64,000 bases of DNA, from positions 3,369,501 to 3,433,500 of the forward strand of contig NZ_CP031728.1 of the NCBI RefSeq assembly GCF_008806975.1, written 5' to 3'. Positions 27,103 to 35,697 of the stretch are shown here, piece after piece. A program made the translations under genes and the position numbers. Numbering within the stretch: position 1 is the first letter of the stretch; every line of letters begins with the position of its first letter. Origin of the DNA: Cellvibrio sp. KY-GH-1 (GTDB taxonomy: Bacteria; Pseudomonadota; Gammaproteobacteria; Pseudomonadales; Cellvibrionaceae). The notes beneath the pieces are model-generated. The model ran no database searches. It worked only from the letters and a program-made list of their open reading frames with translations, and was not told the DNA's origin.

Positions 27103-28107
27103 TTATTTAAACGCATCCCACACGGCAGTGGCCTTGCCGTTATTATCCATTGCGCCGAGCGTGTAACCTTTCCAACCCGGGCGCGCTTCCGGCTCCCAGT
27201 AAAAAATTGCCGCGCCTTTGCCGCCACTAACCTGACCGAGTTTGGTGATCATGTCGGCAACAATTGTTTTTGCTTGCGCATGATCCCAGGGCACGCCGAT
27301 TTCAGAAATCATTACCGGCACACCGTATCGGCTCACCATATCATTGAGGTTATTTAAACAGGCGATGTTGGCATTTTGCCAAGTGTAGCCGCTCGCATTC
27401 GTCGGATAAGAGGACGCGCCGATAATATCGAACTTGGCGCCGTTGTTTTTCAAACCATCAAAAATCCAGCGAAAGTTGGCGTTATCGTGACAATTTGCCA
27501 AATGCACAACAACTTTGGCGCTGGCGTAAATGCTTTTAACCGCGTTGTAGCCGGTGTTGGTCAACCAGGCATAATTTTGCATGCTGGTCGATGCCTTACC
27601 ATCATTCCATAACATACCGTTGTTGGTTTCGTTACCCACCTGTACCCAATCGACCGTTACGCCTGCATCTTTGATGGCTTGCAGGGTAAAACGAGTCGAG
27701 TTCCACACCGCATCCATCAACTGCTGAAATGTATAACCACTCCAGGCGGTCGGCTTGGTTTGCTGGCCAGGGTCGGCCCAAGAATCGCTGTAGTGAAAAT
27801 CCACCATCAGCTTCATGCCCGCCGCTTTTACGCGCTTGGCTTTGGCAACGACATCTTGAGTGCCGCTATACCAACCGTCAGCAGGATTAACCCACACGCG
27901 CAAGCGCACAGCCGTCATGCCCTGCTCTTTCATTATCGCCAATATGTCTTTCTTAACACCGCTACGGTTGTAATAGCTGTAACCGTTAGCTTCAATTTCG
28001 GAGGTCCAGCTGACATCCGCCCCCTTAACCGGTGCGGCAATGCTGGCTTGAGTGGAACAAAGTAATGCCGCACCAATAAAGGCGGCCAGGAGTTTTCCAA
28101 GTTTCAT
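27103..28107 (-). CDS. Secreted GH53 endo-beta-1,4-galactanase
   Basis: The 334-residue protein has a Sec signal peptide (MKLGKLLAAFIGAALLCSTQASIA) and a single GH53 domain. Typical motifs are RLRVWVNP near residue 70, the acid/base Glu160 in VQVGNET, and the nucleophile Glu269 in MISEIGVPW, followed by YWEPEARPGWKGY. GH53 enzymes cut beta-1,4-galactan in arabinogalactan/pectin side chains. It is monocistronic on the minus strand with no linker or CBM. Confidence 0.95.
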   Translation of the reverse strand: MKLGKLLAAFIGAALLCSTQASIAAPVKGADVSWTSEIEANGYSYYNRSGVKKDILAIMKEQGMTAVRLRVWVNPADGWYSGTQDVVAKAKRVKAAGMKLMVDFHYSDSWADPGQQTKPTAWSGYTFQQLMDAVWNSTRFTLQAIKDAGVTVDWVQVGNETNNGMLWNDGKASTSMQNYAWLTNTGYNAVKSIYASAKVVVHLANCHDNANFRWIFDGLKNNGAKFDIIGASSYPTNASGYTWQNANIACLNNLNDMVSRYGVPVMISEIGVPWDHAQAKTIVADMITKLGQVSGGKGAAIFYWEPEARPGWKGYTLGAMDNNGKATAVWDAFK

Positions 28108-28430
28108 AGTTGATCACCCATTATTGTTATTTAGGTGTTTTAGGTTTGCGCGTGCCGATAACCACCGGAACAACAAGCAGCCGGCAAGCCCCTCTGATCT
28201 CACAACGTCAGAACTTAATTTATAATATAAATAATAATTAAAAGCAAATTATTGCGGCGGTACATTTTTTCGCGAGCCATCTGCAAAAAAGCCAAACCAG
28301 CTCACACCGGCCAGGAAAACTACGTCTCAGGCCGGAATACTGCGCGCCGCCGTTAAGTTATTGTTCATAAAAAACCTGCTTAAACTGGCCTCATGCAAGA
28401 CAACACGGCAACAGGCCGGAGGAGAACACC
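28108..28430. promoter_or_regulatory. Intergenic promoter region between GH53 and the glycine-zipper gene
   Basis: A 323-bp gap between divergent genes. It contains a very AT-rich block at about 28212-28250 (runs of TTTATAATATAAATAATAATT), the likely promoter region for the GH53 gene, and the ribosome binding site GGAGGAG just before 28431. I see no palindromic operator in it that I would trust. Confidence 0.4.
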
Positions 28431-28985
28431 ATGAACAAATCCATGATAATCGGCACAGTATTGGGAATGGGCATTGCGACTGCAGGTGGCGCCATCGGCA
28501 GCTATCAATTGTTGAAAGAGCCGGATTACGCCGAAGTACTCAGCAGCACCCCAATCACCAAGCAAACCAAAATTCCACAACAGGAATGCCGCGATGAAAC
28601 AGTGGTGCACAAAAAACCAGTGAAAGACGAAAACCGGCTAGCAGGTAAAGCGGTGGGTGCAGTCATCGGCGGCGTGCTTGGTCATCAGGTCGGCGGCGGT
28701 AATGGTAAAAAAGTTGCCACAGTCGCGGGCGCTGTCGCCGGTGGCTATGCAGGTGATCGCGTGCAAAAAAATATGCAGGATAAAGACACCTACACCACCG
28801 TCGAAAAACGCTGCAAAACCGTTTATGAAACCCGCGAAGATATTACCGGCTACAACGTGGTGTATCGCTTGAAAGGCAAAGAATCACAAGTACGTATGGA
28901 TCACGACCCAGGCCAGCGTATTCCGCTGCAGGATGGTCAGCTGATGATTTTATCCACCAATGACGATGGCACTAAATTTAAATAG
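28431..28985 (+). CDS. Glycine-zipper 2TM-domain envelope protein
   Basis: The 184-residue product starts with a hydrophobic signal/anchor (MIIGTVLGMGIATAGGAIGSY). The centre (about 66-105) is a glycine zipper with GAVIGGVLGHQVGGGNGKKVA and GAVAGGYAGDRV, the hallmark of the Rickettsia-17-kDa-antigen/YMGG group. Two cysteines lie in QECRD and KRCKTV, and the C-terminus (GYNVVYRLKGKESQVRMDH) matches the domain found in such proteins. It is probably located in the outer membrane or periplasm. Function is unknown. Confidence 0.85.
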   Translation: MNKSMIIGTVLGMGIATAGGAIGSYQLLKEPDYAEVLSSTPITKQTKIPQQECRDETVVHKKPVKDENRLAGKAVGAVIGGVLGHQVGGGNGKKVATVAGAVAGGYAGDRVQKNMQDKDTYTTVEKRCKTVYETREDITGYNVVYRLKGKESQVRMDHDPGQRIPLQDGQLMILSTNDDGTKFK

Positions 28986-29009
28986 ATTCAATGTTTAATC
29001 TACATCAAT

Positions 29010-29042
29010 AAAAAATGGCGACCACCGGGTCGCCATTTTTTT
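29010..29042. terminator. Bidirectional terminator
   Basis: AAAAAATGGCGACC and GGTCGCCATTTTTT form a perfect 14-bp stem with a 4-nt loop and flanking A/T runs, between the glycine-zipper gene and xerC, which are convergent. Confidence 0.92.
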
Positions 29043-29049
29043 GCACCGA

Positions 29050-29985
29050 TTACTCATCATCCTTTTTCCGCCCTGCACGCGGATGCGCCTTGTCATAAAC
29101 TTTGGCGAGATGCTGAAAATCCAGATGGGTATATACCTGGGTCGTGGAAATATTGGCGTGACCGAGCAGTTCCTGCACCAACCGCAAATCACCGCTGGAT
29201 TCCAGCATATGGCTAGCGAAAGAGTGACGCAGCATATGCGGATGTACTGGTGTATCCATCCCCTGCTGCACGCTTAACTGCTGCAACCGGATTTGCACAG
29301 CGCGATGGCCGATTCGCGTACCGCGCTGGGTGATGAATAACGCAGGCTCTGCCGCAGATGTAAAAAGTTTGCGTGCGGGAAGCCAGTTTTTTAAGGCGCT
29401 CATGGCTGCAGAACCAATCGGCAGTACGCGCGACTTATCGCCTTTACCGGCGACCACACGCAGCATGGCATCGCTCCAGTCAATATCACTCACATTGAGG
29501 GCTACCACTTCCGCCAACCGCAATCCCGACGAATAAATTAATTCCACCAGGGCGCGATCACGCTGCAATATAAAATCATCGCCTTCAATTTCAACAAATT
29601 GAATAGCCTGATCCACATCAAGGGTCTTAGGTAATTTTTTAGGGGATTTGGGGGCAGCGATACCATCCGCAACATTGCTACTCATCCACTGGCGTTTGAT
29701 ACAAAACTGGAAAAAACTGCGCAGCGATGACAGCCAGCGCTGCAAACTTTTACCGCCCAAACCATCGCGATGCAAGTGCGCCACAGCCAGCCGAATATGG
29801 TTTGCCGTCAATTTATCTAACGCAGATAAATGCTTTTCCAAACAGTACTTTTGGAACTTTCCCAGATCGCGTGCGTAGTTGGTTTGAGTGTGCAGGGAGA
29901 GTTGTTTTTCGCTGCGCATGTAGATAAAAAAATCATCCAGCGCAGCTTGGAAAGGCAGATGTTCAGGTGGAGAAAAATCGCTCAT
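29050..29985 (-). CDS. xerC: Tyrosine recombinase XerC
   Basis: The 311-residue site-specific recombinase has the SAM-like N-terminal domain and the catalytic core with Arg156 (SSGLRLAE), Lys181, His250 and Arg253 (HMLRHSF), His276 (LLGHANIS) and nucleophile Tyr285 (TQVYTHLDF). With XerD it resolves chromosome dimers at dif. It is the last gene of the lptM-lysA-dapF-DUF484-xerC operon; it starts 22 bp after the DUF484 gene. Confidence 0.95.
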   Translation of the reverse strand: MSDFSPPEHLPFQAALDDFFIYMRSEKQLSLHTQTNYARDLGKFQKYCLEKHLSALDKLTANHIRLAVAHLHRDGLGGKSLQRWLSSLRSFFQFCIKRQWMSSNVADGIAAPKSPKKLPKTLDVDQAIQFVEIEGDDFILQRDRALVELIYSSGLRLAEVVALNVSDIDWSDAMLRVVAGKGDKSRVLPIGSAAMSALKNWLPARKLFTSAAEPALFITQRGTRIGHRAVQIRLQQLSVQQGMDTPVHPHMLRHSFASHMLESSGDLRLVQELLGHANISTTQVYTHLDFQHLAKVYDKAHPRAGRKKDDE

Positions 29986-30007
29986 GGACTCTCCGGAAAG
30001 CTAAAAA

Positions 30008-30700
30008 CTAGCGTGGCAAATATTTCGGCAGCAAACGGTTTAACACTTCCGCAATGTAACTCAAAAACAAAGTGCCCATACTGGAGCGGTAATATTGCGG
30101 ATCCCGGTTGCCAATTGTGAGCAGGCCGAAGGCGCTGCCATGCACAAGGGGCACAGTGGCAACGGAACCAATGTTGGCAGCGTGTTCGCCGAATAAAAAC
30201 ATCAGCTCCTTTTCGCCCAAGGTGCCGCACACCGCGCGACTATTTTTTAGCAAGGGGCCAATGTACTCACGCGCATCGGCGATGGAAACCACGCGCGCCT
30301 GACTGCTGGGAACCTTGTCCGGGTTGCCGATTAATATCACGCTGGTGAAATGAATATTAAAGTCTTTATCGAAGCTGTAATGCAGCGCATCGATAATATC
30401 GCCCATATCCTGACCCTCGAGCAGGCTCAGCACCAGGCGCTTGCTTTTATCAAAAAGTTTGTCGTTCTCACGCGCATTGTCGAGCAATTTGCTCAGGCGA
30501 TTGCGCATATCGATATTGCGCTCACGCAGAATGGCCACCTGCCGCTCCACCAGGGACACCGCCGAACCAGACTCATGGGGCAGAGTTAATTCAGCGAGTA
30601 AATCTGCATGTTGCGCAAAAAAATCCGGATGTTCGCGCAAATAGGCTTCGATTTGTTCGGGCTCGAGCGGATCAGCAAGAGTGGCGATATGTTCGTTCAT
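30008..30700 (-). CDS. DUF484 family protein (GAF-like)
   Basis: The 230-residue cytoplasmic protein has the family's N-terminal helical segment (LREHPDFFAQHADLLAELTLPH, GSAVSLVERQVAILRERN) followed by a GAF-like domain ending ...FGLLTIGNRDPQYY. It sits between dapF and xerC, as in most gammaproteobacteria. No biochemical function is established. Confidence 0.92.
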   Translation of the reverse strand: MNEHIATLADPLEPEQIEAYLREHPDFFAQHADLLAELTLPHESGSAVSLVERQVAILRERNIDMRNRLSKLLDNARENDKLFDKSKRLVLSLLEGQDMGDIIDALHYSFDKDFNIHFTSVILIGNPDKVPSSQARVVSIADAREYIGPLLKNSRAVCGTLGEKELMFLFGEHAANIGSVATVPLVHGSAFGLLTIGNRDPQYYRSSMGTLFLSYIAEVLNRLLPKYLPR

Positions 30701-30724
30701 AACAGTCTGCTTATTGAAGAGCGA

Positions 30725-31558
30725 TCAAATTTTTATTTGTCCATGAAATACGGTAACAGCTGGCCCCGTCATAATTACCGACTGACCTTCACCCGGCCAA
30801 TAAATTTGCAAACTGCCGCCCGGTAAATTTACTTTTACTTTTTCATCCAACAATCCACGCAAACGGCCGGACACGACTGCACCGCAAGCGCCGGTTCCGC
30901 ACGCAAGCGTTTCACCCACACCGCGCTCGAACACGCGTAGATTAATTTCATTGCGCGACAGAATTTGCATAAAGCCCGCATTCACGCGCGCCGGAAAACG
31001 CGCGTGACTTTCAATCAACGGCCCCAGTTCGGCAACTGGTGCAGTTTTTACATTGTCGACCACCAACACACCGTGGGGATTGCCCATGGATACAGCTGAA
31101 ATGTCATAAGCTTTTCCAGCCACTTCGATGGGATAAGTAATTGCACGCGCATCGGCCACAAACGGAACTTGCGCCGGCTCAAGGCGCGGTGCCCCCATAT
31201 CCACACTAACTTGTTCGTCCTGCTGCACACGCAATTCAATCAAGCCGCCGGCAGTTTCTACTTTAATCACGCTTTTGCCGGTGAGTTTACGCTCGCGCAC
31301 AAACACTGCAAAACAGCGCGCGCCATTGCCACAGTTTTCCACTTCGCTGCCATCGCAATTAAAAATGCGATAGCGAAAATCCACATCAGGCGTCTCCGGG
31401 GTTTCGACCAGCAAAATCTGATCGCACCCCACACCGAAATTGCGGTCGGCGATGTAACGGATTTTTTCCGGTGTCAAACGCACACTTTGGCTCACGCCAT
31501 CGATAACGACAAAATCATTACCCAAGCCGTGCATTTTGCTAAAACGTAAACGCATCAT
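30725..31558 (-). CDS. dapF: Diaminopimelate epimerase
   Basis: DapF converts LL- to meso-diaminopimelate for lysine and peptidoglycan. The 277-residue product has [14 protein letters not shown] near the start and the two catalytic cysteines in NCGNGARC and [10 protein letters not shown] use ATG 31558; the tandem ATG at 31555 is equally possible, and a GTG at 31567 less so. lysA lies 35 bp upstream. Confidence 0.95.
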   Translation of the reverse strand: MMRLRFSKMHGLGNDFVVIDGVSQSVRLTPEKIRYIADRNFGVGCDQILLVETPETPDVDFRYRIFNCDGSEVENCGNGARCFAVFVRERKLTGKSVIKVETAGGLIELRVQQDEQVSVDMGAPRLEPAQVPFVADARAITYPIEVAGKAYDISAVSMGNPHGVLVVDNVKTAPVAELGPLIESHARFPARVNAGFMQILSRNEINLRVFERGVGETLACGTGACGAVVSGRLRGLLDEKVKVNLPGGSLQIYWPGEGQSVIMTGPAVTVFHGQIKI

Positions 31559-31593
31559 ATGTCCCACAAATCGGTTGTTTATTCCGGCCGCTC

Positions 31594-32841
31594 TTACTCT
31601 GGTAGCAACTGTTCGCCGCGAATCATGTCTTCAAAGGTTTCGCGCGCACGCGCCAAATGCATCTGATCGCCATCAACGACAACTTCCGCTGCACGGCCGC
31701 GGGTGTTGTAGTTGGAACTCATGCTGAAACCATAGGCGCCAGCGGACATTACCGCCAGTAAATCACCCGGCTCAATATTTAAATCGCGGTCTTTGCCCAG
31801 GAAATCGCCAGTTTCGCAGATGGGGCCAACCAGATCCCATTTTTTGGCTTCGCCATCGCGCGGCTTAACGGCACGAATGTCTTGCCAGGCTTGATAGAGC
31901 GACGGGCGAATATTGTCGTTCATGGCGGCATCAATCACCGCGAAATTTTTATGCTCGGTCGGCTTCAGGAACATGACTTTAGTGAGCAACACACCCGAGT
32001 TGGCGGAAATAGACCGACCCGGCTCAAACATCAGCGATAATTTGCGATCGCCCAATTTAGCTTTGATGGCCGCCATGTAATCCGCCACCGGCGGCGGAGT
32101 TTCATTGCGATAGGTCACGCCCAAACCGCCACCCAGATCCAGATGGGAAATGTGAATACCTTTACCTGCCAGCTCATCGACCAAAATTAATAAGCGATCC
32201 AACGCGTCGAGGAAAGGAGTCAACTGGGTCAATTGTGAGCCGATATGGCAATCCAAACCTTTAATGGCCAAGCTCGGCAATTCAGCGGCGCGCGCGTAAA
32301 CCGCCGGTGCACGCTCAATGGCAATACCGAATTTGTTTTCTTTCAAACCGGTAGAAATATAGGGATGGGTATTGGCATCCACATCCGGGTTTACGCGCAA
32401 CGAAATATGAGCCACTTTGCCTTTTTGCGCGGCAACTTGCGCCAGCAATTCCAGCTCCGCTTCAGATTCCACATTGAAACAAAAAATGCCTACATCTAAC
32501 GCGCGCGCCATTTCCTCAGCGGTTTTGCCCACACCAGAAAATACAATACGCGATGGATTGCCACCGGCGCGCAGCACACGCTCCAGCTCACCGCCGGAAA
32601 CAATATCGAAGCCCGCACCGAGTTTGGCGAGCATATTTAATACCGCAAGATTGGAGTTGGCTTTAATCGCGTAGCAAATCATGCCGGGATGCGAACCCAA
32701 TGCCTGCGCATAGGAAAGATACTGCTGGGTAAACGCCGCGCGGCTGTACACATAACAGGGCGTGCCGAAACGTTCGGCAACAGCGCTCAGGGGAGTATCT
32801 TCAACGTAGAGTTCGCCATTGCGAGGAGTGAAATGCTGCAT
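31594..32841 (-). CDS. lysA: Diaminopimelate decarboxylase
   Basis: The 415-residue fold-III PLP enzyme (EC 4.1.1.20) has the PLP lysine Lys60 in CYAIKANSN, the HIGSQLT motif, GGGLGVTY and the late CETGDFLG motif with the active-site cysteine. It makes L-lysine from meso-DAP. It follows lptM by 58 bp and precedes dapF. Confidence 0.96.
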   Translation of the reverse strand: MQHFTPRNGELYVEDTPLSAVAERFGTPCYVYSRAAFTQQYLSYAQALGSHPGMICYAIKANSNLAVLNMLAKLGAGFDIVSGGELERVLRAGGNPSRIVFSGVGKTAEEMARALDVGIFCFNVESEAELELLAQVAAQKGKVAHISLRVNPDVDANTHPYISTGLKENKFGIAIERAPAVYARAAELPSLAIKGLDCHIGSQLTQLTPFLDALDRLLILVDELAGKGIHISHLDLGGGLGVTYRNETPPPVADYMAAIKAKLGDRKLSLMFEPGRSISANSGVLLTKVMFLKPTEHKNFAVIDAAMNDNIRPSLYQAWQDIRAVKPRDGEAKKWDLVGPICETGDFLGKDRDLNIEPGDLLAVMSAGAYGFSMSSNYNTRGRAAEVVVDGDQMHLARARETFEDMIRGEQLLPE

Positions 32842-32899
32842 AAACCAATCTCAATCAACAATCAGTGAAAAATAGGCCCAACAAAATAGGGATAAAAAA

Positions 32900-33064
32900 T
32901 CAGGGGGCATCCGCCGGTTTTTCGGTTTTGGCCGGTGCCTCTGTTTCTGGCTCGCCGCTGCCCTGCTCCGGATTTTCCGAGGGCAAATAGAGTGGGCCTT
33001 TCTGGCCACAAGCAACAAGGCCTAAACCGAGGCAAGCTAACAGCAACAACACGGGGAGTTTCAT
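32900..33064 (-). CDS. lptM: Small lipoprotein LptM (YifL-like)
   Basis: This 54-residue frame is short but clear: a signal peptide MKLPVLLLLACLGLGLVAC with the lipobox LVAC (acylated Cys19), then GQKGPLYLPSE, the conserved motif of the family, and an acidic, proline-rich tail. LptM assists disulfide-controlled maturation of the LPS translocon (LptD) in E. coli. It always sits upstream of lysA in pseudomonads, as here. Confidence 0.9.
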   Translation of the reverse strand: MKLPVLLLLACLGLGLVACGQKGPLYLPSENPEQGSGEPETEAPAKTEKPADAP

Positions 33065-33110
33065 AAGCACAGATCCGAATACACCCGGAAGGTCAGGCTT
33101 CAGGGGCGGG

Positions 33111-33135
33111 TAAAAGACGGGGCAGTATAACCCCG
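33111..33135 (-). terminator. Possible terminator of the 33213-34421 gene
   Basis: On the minus strand CGGGG-TTATACT-GCCCCG is followed by TCTTTT. It lies 80 bp downstream of the stop codon and about 50 bp before the lptM start, so it may insulate the two transcripts. Confidence 0.5.
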
Positions 33136-33212
33136 CCCCCGCAGGTGAACAACAAAGCAGGGAGACTAATAGAACGTCAGGGGAAAGAGGGATAAAAATG
33201 CGGAATTAACGA

Positions 33213-34421
33213 TCAGTGCTGCCCCAGCAGCGGGCGCAGCTCAGCGGCAGACACCAAAGTGCCATCGGCCACCAGCACCAGTTTTTTGATTAACTCTTTC
33301 AGCTCCTCGACCTGACCCGGCCAAGGGGCGCTTTCCAGCAGGCACCAAGCCTCCTCGGTTAAATCGAAGGCTTCACCCAAAGCAAACTCTTGAATAAAAA
33401 ACTGGGTGAGATCGCGAATGTCTTCCCGCCGCTCGCTCAGGCTGGGCAGATACAATTCCTGGGCGTGTTGCGCCAACCAATGCTGCTGGGCAGCACCCAG
33501 TGCACAATGTACCCGACTCAAGCTGAGGATCAACTTCAGGCTGTAGCTGCCATCAAATTCGGCCTTGGACGCACTGCGCCAGAATTCGTGCAAACTGTGA
33601 AAATCGCTTGACGAGAGTGCATCCAGATTGCGCAAAAACAAAGTCCCGCCGTTGGCAAAACTGTGCAGCGATTGCAGGATACTGGCCGCATTACCGACCT
33701 CCCACTCACTGCAATCCGATTCAATAAACGGAGCCAGCTCCGGCCGCCCCAAGCAGTGCAGACTGCGCGCCGCGATCACTTTACCGGTTCCTTTATCAGC
33801 GCGCACCAGCACCGGCAAATTCCCTTTGGCCAAGAGATCCATCCTTTGATCCAGCTGGCGCAATGCTTTGCTGTTGCCGATCCAAAAACTTTGGTCGCCA
33901 TAAACATGGATTGCGCGATAACGCGTTTGGTAGCGACCAATGGTGCGTACAATCTCTTCCGCCACCAACGCCAGATCGTTCAACAGTGGGTCACGCTTGA
34001 TGACGCCTTGAGGGCGGCACTGCGCGACCAAATATCCCAAGCGCTGCCCATTTCCCTGCGAAAGCTTAAAGTCGAGCGGCAAACTAAACGTGGTTTCCGC
34101 CTTAAAATTGGCAAAGGGTGCTGCAATAGTGTCCTGCGAGGAAATAATAAACTCCTCCACCTGCCCCACTGCAGCCACCTGTAAATCGTGCTCGTCATTA
34201 ACCAGCAACAAATGGCGATACCCCTGGTGGGTAACGCAGCGCAAAGTTACCGCAATCTGCGCAAGATTTAAGCGCTCACTGGCTGCGCGCAAAATAATTT
34301 TGGTCAGCGTAATAAAGCTTTTATTCAGCGGAACCCACTTGGCCGTGGAAGACTGATTAAATTTATGAATAGCGCGCGCAACCGGCCGATGGGTGGAAGA
34401 TGCTCTAAACAGACCAATCAT
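33213..34421 (-). CDS. Degenerate sigma-54-activator-like AAA+ protein
   Basis: A 402-residue protein starting at ATG 34421. The first 165 residues resemble a GAF-like sensory domain. Residues about 180-400 align with the AAA+ domain of sigma-54 activators (WIGNSKALRQLDQRMDLLA; PVLVRADKGTGKVIAARSLH; GGTLFLRNLDALS; LPSLSERREDIRDLTQFF; PWPGQVEEL). Key residues are lost: Walker A is ADKGTGK, the Walker B DE is RN (263-265), the GAFTGA loop region is shortened away, and the PWPGNVREL arginine is Glu. No C-terminal Fis-type DNA-binding domain follows. It is therefore unlikely to hydrolyse ATP or open promoters and looks like a pseudo-ATPase sensor. It is divergent from the FHA/kinase genes. Confidence 0.75.
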   Translation of the reverse strand: MIGLFRASSTHRPVARAIHKFNQSSTAKWVPLNKSFITLTKIILRAASERLNLAQIAVTLRCVTHQGYRHLLLVNDEHDLQVAAVGQVEEFIISSQDTIAAPFANFKAETTFSLPLDFKLSQGNGQRLGYLVAQCRPQGVIKRDPLLNDLALVAEEIVRTIGRYQTRYRAIHVYGDQSFWIGNSKALRQLDQRMDLLAKGNLPVLVRADKGTGKVIAARSLHCLGRPELAPFIESDCSEWEVGNAASILQSLHSFANGGTLFLRNLDALSSSDFHSLHEFWRSASKAEFDGSYSLKLILSLSRVHCALGAAQQHWLAQHAQELYLPSLSERREDIRDLTQFFIQEFALGEAFDLTEEAWCLLESAPWPGQVEELKELIKKLVLVADGTLVSAAELRPLLGQH

Positions 34422-34707
34422 AGTCACAACCCCGTGCTACCATTCGTGCATTTCAGGCTCATCGTGTATCCAGGGCGATAGGAAAACACTGCCATATTGT
34501 GGCAATCTATAGCCCGGCTCGATAATTGCCTATTACACAGAATTACAACTACCCTGAAAGCAATAACAAGCAGGCCCCCAGCGTCTGTATTAAAGGATCA
34601 TCACCGGAGCCAGGAACTAGCGCCCACTACGCTGCGACCGCACTTGTCTGCAAAGAGATTGCCCACAAAGCAATTGCACATAAATAAATAGTTGCACGGA
34701 AATTGTT

Positions 34708-35679
34708 ATGGCCTATTTGCTGGATGTCACTGCAGAGACCTATTTTCCGCTGGCGCCCCACCACACTTTTGGTCGGCTGGCGACCAGTGTCGATACCCAC
34801 ATCGATAAACCCTATGTGTCCAAATTGCATGCGGCGATTGAATGGAATGGCCGTCACTGGCGCATAAAAAACCTCGGCCTCAACGGCACCTGGATTAATG
34901 GCGTTAGCCTCGGCCAGGGCGACAGCCGCGATCTGGTTGCTGGCGATGAAATTCATTTTGCCGAACAGAGCGACCCGGGCTTTAAAGTAATCGATATTGC
35001 CGCCCCGGCCGATATGCTCTGGCCGCTGGACAAAAATCCGCTCCAGACCGCGCCCATTTATTTAAGCCGCTATCATTTACTGCCCGACGCCAATACTCCG
35101 GAGCTGGCACTTTTTTTCAATGAAGATTCGCAACACTGGCGCCGCGAGCCATTGCATCAACAACACGAAGAGCCATTTGAATTAAACGATGGCGACCTGG
35201 TGCAATTTTGCAACAGCCATTGGCAATTTGTGCGCGCGCAAATTGTTGGCCCCACCGAAGCCAAGGCCTCGCGTCACATTAACGATTACGAATTTATTTT
35301 TAATATGAGCCTGGATGAAGAAACTACCCAGCTCGAATTGCATCACCAGCAAACGCTCGACCTCGCTGTGCGCACCCATCACTACCTGTTATTGCAACTC
35401 GCCCGCCATCGCGCCGAAGATGCTACGCGCGGGCTGGACAGCAAAAGCCAGGGCTGGGTTTATGCCGACCAACTTGCGGCAGAATTGGGGCTGGATAGCA
35501 CCCACATGAATATCCAGATTTTCCGCGCGCGCAAACAACTGGCTGATTCGCTGCCCGATGCCCTGGGGCAACAATGCCTGCTGGAACGGCGCGGCGGCAA
35601 GATTCGTTTTGGTTGCGAGAAATTTAAAATTTACAAAGGCGACAAGCTCACCCTCGCCTCATCCTGTTGCTCCCAATAA
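34708..35679 (+). CDS. FHA-domain protein with C-terminal winged-helix-like domain
   Basis: The 323-residue protein opens with a forkhead-associated domain (about 5-95): GRLATSVDT, SKLHAAIEW, and NLGLNGTWING, covering the conserved Gly-Arg, Ser-x-x-His and Asn residues that bind phosphothreonine. Residues about 100-210 look like a second beta-rich domain. The last 110 residues (THMNIQIFRARKQLADSLP, then LLERRGGKIRFGCEKFKI) resemble the winged-helix DNA-binding domain of OmpR-type regulators. It could be a phosphothreonine-controlled transcription factor for the kinase that follows 18 bp later. Confidence 0.75.
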   Translation: MAYLLDVTAETYFPLAPHHTFGRLATSVDTHIDKPYVSKLHAAIEWNGRHWRIKNLGLNGTWINGVSLGQGDSRDLVAGDEIHFAEQSDPGFKVIDIAAPADMLWPLDKNPLQTAPIYLSRYHLLPDANTPELALFFNEDSQHWRREPLHQQHEEPFELNDGDLVQFCNSHWQFVRAQIVGPTEAKASRHINDYEFIFNMSLDEETTQLELHHQQTLDLAVRTHHYLLLQLARHRAEDATRGLDSKSQGWVYADQLAAELGLDSTHMNIQIFRARKQLADSLPDALGQQCLLERRGGKIRFGCEKFKIYKGDKLTLASSCCSQ

Positions 35680-35697
35680 TCGGGTAATGAGAGATTA

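Noticed and set aside
34490..34513. TGGC-N8-GC resembling a sigma-54 promoter in front of the FHA gene
   Set aside because: The GG to GC distance is one base short of the -24/-12 rule, so I do not call it, although the neighbouring gene resembles a sigma-54 activator.
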